Assembly: GCA_947457025.1 (NCBI GenBank)
Contig: CANGUI010000063.1
Coordinates: forward strand, 1-8,488
Direction of reading: 5' to 3'
DNA length: 8,488 nucleotides
Source of the DNA: Flammeovirgaceae bacterium
GTDB taxonomy: Bacteria > Bacteroidota > Bacteroidia > Cytophagales > Cyclobacteriaceae
Under the pieces are notes generated by a model, which made no database searches, was not told the DNA's origin, and saw only the letters and a program-made list of their open reading frames with translations. The position numbers and the translations under genes are program-made. Every line of letters begins with the position of its first letter. Position 1 is the first letter of the stretch. Shown here one piece after another: positions 1 to 6,100 of the stretch.

Positions 1-1
1 A

Positions 2-100
2 TTGAGCAGCCAGGTGAATGTTGCCCGCATCCACACGACCAATCCCTGCTACGTCATTTCCGAAGTTCACTTCAAATGCATAAAGGTCAGTCGCCACGTT
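2..100 (-). other. DUF8202-like domain 4 (N-terminal part only)
   Basis: The 33 residues before the window edge (2797-2829) read NVATDLYAFEV...NDVAGIGRVDAGNIHLAAQ, with NDVAGIGR at 35-58. They match the start of the three complete copies. The REWR/TGDVGTV and DxDGDF parts would lie beyond base 1. Confidence 0.65.
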
Positions 101-3100
101 AACCAAATGTTTGGCAGCGAGGTAATTCTCGACAATCAAGCGCTGGGCTGTGTTAAGGGCCTGGCTGTAAAAAACAAACTCACTGATCACACCATCCATA
201 AAGAAAGTAGGCACTGTGCCCGTACCTGCACCCAGTGTTGGAGATGCCGCGAACGAGACAGTATTGGTAGTTGACGAAAACACGGATGTTCCATCAAGGC
301 GGTTTTCCCAGAAATCCGGCAGCGACCGCACGTTGTAGAGTCGCGGAATATCCAGTGATGCCACCGGTACATTGTTCGCCCTTTGTATGGTAGAACCAAA
401 TGCGTCATACAAATTGCCATTCGTCCAGGGGTAATGGGTGTTTGACTGGCCAAAACTCCAGAAGCCAGCGTTGGCGCTAGCCAAAGGAGGGTCACTCGCA
501 GCCCGCGAGATTATGAAAGCCTCGCCTTGCAGGAAGCTGCTGAGATTGGGCAACGTAAAATAATGCTGTTGTGAAGCGGTGAACTGAACTGCAGGACGGT
601 TGCCTATGGAACTGGTCAAAAATACCGGACTATTCGTTCCGCCCCGGTTAACGGTGGCATTGTTGCCCGACACGTCAGGCCAGGTGTTTACCGGGCCGCC
701 ATTGGCAACCGTGATGCGATCAGCGCGGAGCCACAAGCGATTGACAGTTGCATCGCCCACGCCACCCGGGCCTGTGAACCCGGAGTAGTCATCATCGCCA
801 ATGATAAACGTGGCGGTAGCAGGCGTGCCTACACCCGAACCGGTGAGGGTTACCTGAAATGATTCGTTCCCTTCCGTAATGACGTCCTGGTTAATGATCA
901 CCGTAATTTCACCCGTGAGACTACCTGCCGGGATGGTTAGCGAGGTGCCGACTACCGAAAAATCTGTGGTGCTTGCCGTGCCGGGCGTGACCGTATAGTT
1001 GACGGTTACATTTTGTGCCGCCACCGCAGCCAGTTTCACCTCCATCTTGCCAATACCTACTGCCTCTGTGCCAGTATATTGTGAAAACGAGAATGATGCA
1101 AGCGGGATACTTTCGTCATCCAGAATTGTGTATGTGAAGAGGTTAAAGCCAATGCGCAGGTTTGCTCCTGTTGGAGCGGAGAGGCGCACCACCACAGTTT
1201 CATTTGGTTCACTGAGCGCATCCTGCAAAACAGAGAGGTCGATGACTGTGCGCGAACTGCCACTTGCAATGGATACCGGGCTGGGCTGCACGAGCAACGC
1301 ATCAATACCGGGTGTGGCGGTACCTGCCGTAATTGCGAAGTTTGCCGTTACAGGTGAAGCGGTGGCATTTGTGATTTCATTCCCGGCATCATCCGTAAGC
1401 CGCACTACAATCTGATAGTTGGGCACACTTTCCAGCCCTGACTGTGAAATCACTTCAAACCCAATGTTGAAAGGTTGGTCATCATCGTTAATGGAAATTG
1501 TGGTGACCGGAATCGCACCGAGTGAAACTCCCGGAGAAGGGCCGCTCAACGTGGCTGTGAACGTTTCATCAGGTTCCGCAATCACATCGTTCACAATGGT
1601 GATGTTCAGCAACGAACTCAGGTTGCCCTTGGTAATGGTCATTGTGCCTGAGGGAGCAGCAAAATAGTCGCTGGTAGATGCTGTAATATCGGTCAGTGCA
1701 TAATTGACCGTAATGTCGCGGTCTAGCGGATAGTTCAGGTCAAGATTCAAAACAGCAGGACTAGTAGGCTCAAACTGGTTGATGGTGGCAACTCGCCATT
1801 GCAACTCGGGGCGTACCACCGCAATGGCCGCAAACAACTGGTCGGCCAACGGCACACCAATTACTTCATACAAGGTGCCGCTCACGAATGAGAACGGATA
1901 ATAAGACACGCCAGACGAAAAGTCGCCATCGACATCCAGCATGAGCATGTAGGTGCTATATCCCGCACCAGCGGCTGGCAATGTAGAAGTGTTCAAACCA
2001 ACCGTAACCGTGCCTACATCTCCCGTCTGGTCGATGCGCCACTCGCGCGGCAGTCTGCGGATGTTGCTCCCGCTGTTGGGCGTTTCGGTACTTGTCCACA
2101 CGTTGCCCGCGGCACCATCGTGCCCGAACAACAGGAAGTCGCCATCACCCAGGCTGGCCGGAGAGCTTACTTTCAAAATACCGGCAGATTGTGCGGCAGC
2201 ATGGAAGTTCAGCGCATCGGTACGGCCAATACCCGCCACATCGTTGCCGTGGTTAGTTTCAAACACATAGATATCATTGGTGATCGGCACTTTGAATTTA
2301 GCGGCCAGGTAATTATCGACAATGATGCGCTGTGCGTCATTCAATGCCTGGTTAAACAACACCACTTCGCCCATCAAGCCATCAAACCGGAAAGCCGGAT
2401 CAGCACTGATTCCAAGGCGGGGTACTGTAGGGAAGATCACTGAGTTGGTTGCTGTGGAGAACAGCGTAGAACCATCCAGGCGACTTGTCCATAATCCGGG
2501 CAAGCTTCGCACATTGTACACACGTGGCTGAGCAAGTGGCCCAACGGGTAGGTTGTCTTTACGCACGGTAGTACCAAAGCCCTCCCACAGGTTACCGTTT
2601 GTCCACGGATAATGCGAATTTGATGTTCCTAAAGTCCAGAGCCCCGAATTAGTTGCTGTGGGCGGATCGTTGTTTGCCCGAAGCACCGAGAAGATTTCAC
2701 CCTGCGAGAGGCCGGTCAGGTTAGGCAGGTTGAAGTGATCGGATTCCGTGGCAACGAATTCAATCGCGGGGCGCCCGTTAATACCCGACACCCTGTAAGC
2801 AGGTGAATTTAAAGCAGATACAGTTGCATTTTTTCCTGACTGATCAGGCCACAGGCCAACGACTGTATTGTCAGTGGTTGTTCCGGCCACATCGCCTTTT
2901 AGCCAGAATTCCATAATGTTCACATCGCCCACACCACCAGGGCCCACAAATCCCACATTGTCATCATCCCCAATGGTAAAGATGGTTTCAAACTGGCCAC
3001 TGAGGTTCACATCTGCCCCTGATAATGTTACCCTGAACGTTTCCACGGCCTCGGGTTCGGTATCCTGGTTTACCAACACGGTAATGTTGATCGACTGGGC

Positions 3101-6100
3101 TCCTGCCGGAATGGTAACCGTTCCATTGGGCAGTGTGAAATCTGAAGCAGCAGCGGTGATAAGTGTTACCGCGTATTGCGCACTGATCGGCTGTTCGGCT
3201 ATAGCCGACAAGCGAACTTCAATCTGCCCAAAGCCACTGGCCTCAGAGCCTCCATTTGCAGCAAGTGTAAATTCCATGGTCGGGCGCGGATCGTTATCTG
3301 TAATCGAAAAAGTGTGGACATCGAAACCGCTTCTGCGCAGGTTAGCACCCACCGGAGCTGAAAGCCGCAGTACAATGGTTTCGCTGGTTTCGCTCACGGC
3401 ATCTTCGATGATGTCCAAGGTAAGATTAACCGAGGATGCTCCATTCGGGATGGTAAGCGGAGTGACAGACGCGACACTGAAATCCACCAGTGGAGTAGCG
3501 GTGCCGGATTCCCGGACAAAATTTACGGTAACAGGCAATCCGGAGGCGTTTGTGACTACCTGACCATTATCATCCGTCAATTGTACGGTTATCAATGCCA
3601 CGGGTGTGCCCTCCGGCCCTTGGCTTGTAGTGGCTGCAAAACCGATATTAAACGGTTGATCGTCATCATTGATGGAAACTGTAGTAACCGCATTGGTACC
3701 AATGACGATACCGGCCGAAGGGTTACTGAGCGTGACGGTAAGGGTTTCATCGGGCTCGGCAAGCATGTCATTCACCAGCGTGATGCTAAAAGTCGTTTGC
3801 TGGTTGCCTCCTGAAATGGTAAGTCTACCGCTGGCCGGTGCTACGTAGTCGGCATTGGAGGCGGTAACATTCGCAAGCGTGTAGTCTACTGTTGCATCAT
3901 TATCAAGCGGGAAGTTCAGCTCAGCGGTAATGATCACAGGGCTGGCCGGCTCAAACTGGTTAACCGTTGTGGCCGTCCACTGAATAATGGGTCTGATAAC
4001 GGCTATCGTAACAAACGCCTGATCAGGCACAGGTATGCCCACGCGTTCAAATTCACCGGGCCCCACCTGGGGCAGAGCAAAAAGAGTTGCCCCGGTACGG
4101 AAATCACCATCTACATCAACCAGTACTGCGTAGCGCGTGTAGCCGGCAGGCAATGCAGGCAAAGCAGAAGCACTAACACCCACTGAAACCGTGCCCACAT
4201 CACCGGTGTGGTCAAAGCGCCACTCGCGCGAAATTCTGCGGATGTTCACCCCGCTGTTGGGTGTTTCCAGGTCTGTCCAGTCCAATACATCACCTTTGTC
4301 GTGGCCAAACAATAGGTATTCTTCATCATCCAGATCACTGGCACTGCTTACTTTCAGAATTTTCGCAGACTGTGCAGCAATGTGCAGGTTGGTAGCATCC
4401 TTGCGGCCAATACCGGCCACATCGTTTCCGTAGTTACCCTCGAAAGCATACAAGTCGGTGGGATGACTGATTTTGTATTTGGCGGCCAGGTAGTTTTCTA
4501 CAATCAGGCGCTGGGCTTGATTTAAACCCTGGCTATACAAGATCACTTCACTCATCTGGCCATCAAAGAATATGGTGGGCGGATTGCCCCCGCTGGAGGT
4601 ACCAAGTCGTGCAATGGTAGACGGGAATGCCACCGTATTGCTGCTGGTGCTAAAAATTGTGCTTCCGTTCAACCGGCTTTCCCAGCGGCCCGGCAAACTG
4701 CGCGCGTTATAAATGCGTGGCTGGGTGAGTGAACCCACCGCGATGTTATCTTTTCTCACCGTAGAACCAAAGCCCTCGTATATCAATCCATTCGTCCATG
4801 GATAATGAGTGTCAAACGTACCGTTGCCTCCAAGGCGCCAGAGGCCCGTGGCTGCGGCTCCCACAACCGAACTGCGCCTGAGCACGGTATAGACCTCACC
4901 CTGAATCAAACTGGCCAGGTTGGGCAAAGTAAAATAGTCGCCCTGCACCGATTCAAACTCCACTGTAGGTTGTCCGTTAATGCCGTCTTGCTTAAATGAG
5001 GGAGTGTTGACGGCATTAATGATCGAATTATTTCCTGACACATCCGGCCAGTTCGCCACCGTTTGGCCGTCTGTCAACGAGAGGGCATCCGCGCGAAGCC
5101 AGAATCGGGTGTTGGTCTGATCACCAACCCCACCCGGGCCGGTAAAGCCCGCATTGTCGTCATCCCCGATTGTAAATATGGCCGTAACGATTCCGCCAAC
5201 ACCAACTGCAGGCACCAAATCTACGCGGAACGTTTCCGCTCCCTCAATCAGGTTATCCTGAAATATCTGCACCGGGATTTCCGCCCGCAACTGGCCGGCA
5301 GGAATGGTGACAGAACCGTCTGCCAGTGCATAGTCTGTGCCACTGGTGGCAGTCTGGGCGGTTACCGTGTAGTTCACAAAACGCGTCTGTTCAGACAATG
5401 CACTCAGCGATACTTCAACAGTGGCCAGTGCCTCGCTTTCCGATCCCACAAAAGTGGCAGAAGAAAATCCAAGAGTCGGCTCCGGGTCATCGTCTACGAT
5501 GGTAGCCGTGAATGTGGAACGATCGATACGGAGGTTCGCATTGGTTGGATTAGACAACAGAATAACCAAATCTTCATCCGCTTCGTCTACGATGTCGTCA
5601 TTGATTTGCAATATGATGTTACTAATGGCCGAGGAGCCGGTAGTAAATGTCACCGTGCCGGAAGCAAGCGCAAAATCCACATTTGGCGTGGCTGTAGTGC
5701 CGGCAGCAATGACCGCGTAGTTGACCGTAATGTTTGCCGGAGAAGTGGCGATGGTAGCATTCAGTTGATTGAACAGTCGTACTTGCACATTTACGTTGTA
5801 GAACCCGTTACCGGAAAGGTCATTTTCATCTACGATGGTATTGATCTGCCCGAAGCCCACGCGGGTTGTTCGGTCATTGTCGATGATCGATACCGTTGCG
5901 GTAGCCTGAGGGCCAATGTTAATGCCCGGGCCTGGCATGTTTAACAGCAGCACAATGGTCTCATCGTTTTCCTGGGTAACATCATTGACAATGGGAATGG
6001 TGATGACGCGGGAGGTGGTGCCGGCCGTAATCGTAACCGGAGAAGCAGGGGTAATGGTACCGTAGTCGCTCACTGCCGTTGCGGTGCTGGTGCCCTGCAC

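Larger units (their letters stand above)
2..784 (-). repeat. Supermodule 4, truncated by the window edge
   Basis: Fourth copy of the repeat, holding a complete LamG-like domain (784-101) and the first 33 residues of its DUF8202-like domain (100-2). The reading frame is still open at the edge, so the array continues. How many more copies follow cannot be seen. Confidence 0.88.
785..2956 (-). repeat. Supermodule 3, complete (724 residues)
   Basis: Third complete copy and the shortest: LamG-like (2956-2288), DUF8202-like (2287-1808), Calx-a (1807-1478), Calx-b (1477-1112), Calx-c (1111-785). Its Calx-b domain ends in ILDDES instead of the usual DND/DDD, so one acidic calcium-ligand position may be lost. 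The junction to copy 4 reads IGDDDYSGFTGPGGVGD. Confidence 0.9.
2957..5152 (-). repeat. Supermodule 2, complete (732 residues)
   Basis: Second complete copy: LamG-like (5152-4469), DUF8202-like (4468-3989), Calx-a (3988-3659), Calx-b (3658-3290), Calx-c (3289-2957). It resembles copy 3 more than copy 1: both share ETPNSGxNIRR, SAxILKVSS and SINDDDQPFNIGF at equivalent places. This points to a more recent duplication joining copies 2 and 3. Confidence 0.9.

Noticed and set aside
187..495. Short minus-strand ORFs at 187-495, 1057-1305, 6826-7170 and 7606-7812
   Set aside because: They are in other minus-strand frames than the giant ORF and give low-complexity translations without domains. They are shadows.
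2868..3563. A 231-codon plus-strand ORF rich in Ser, Val and Pro
   Set aside because: It is antisense to Calx-b and Calx-c of supermodule 2 and resembles other shadows at the equivalent place in other repeats. It reflects the repetitive codon pattern of the true gene.
5130..5152. GGVGD at each Calx-LamG junction as a possible RTX (GGxGxD) calcium nonapeptide
   Set aside because: It occurs once per junction, not in tandem, and is followed directly by the WLRAD strand. It is better read as the start of the LamG-like domain.
5063..5944. A 293-codon plus-strand ORF, the longest complete ORF in the window
   Set aside because: It lies antisense to trio 2 and the start of LamG-like domain 2. Its translation is rich in Arg, Cys and His with no recognisable domain, while the opposite strand gives clean Calx-beta sequence. 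It is a coding shadow.
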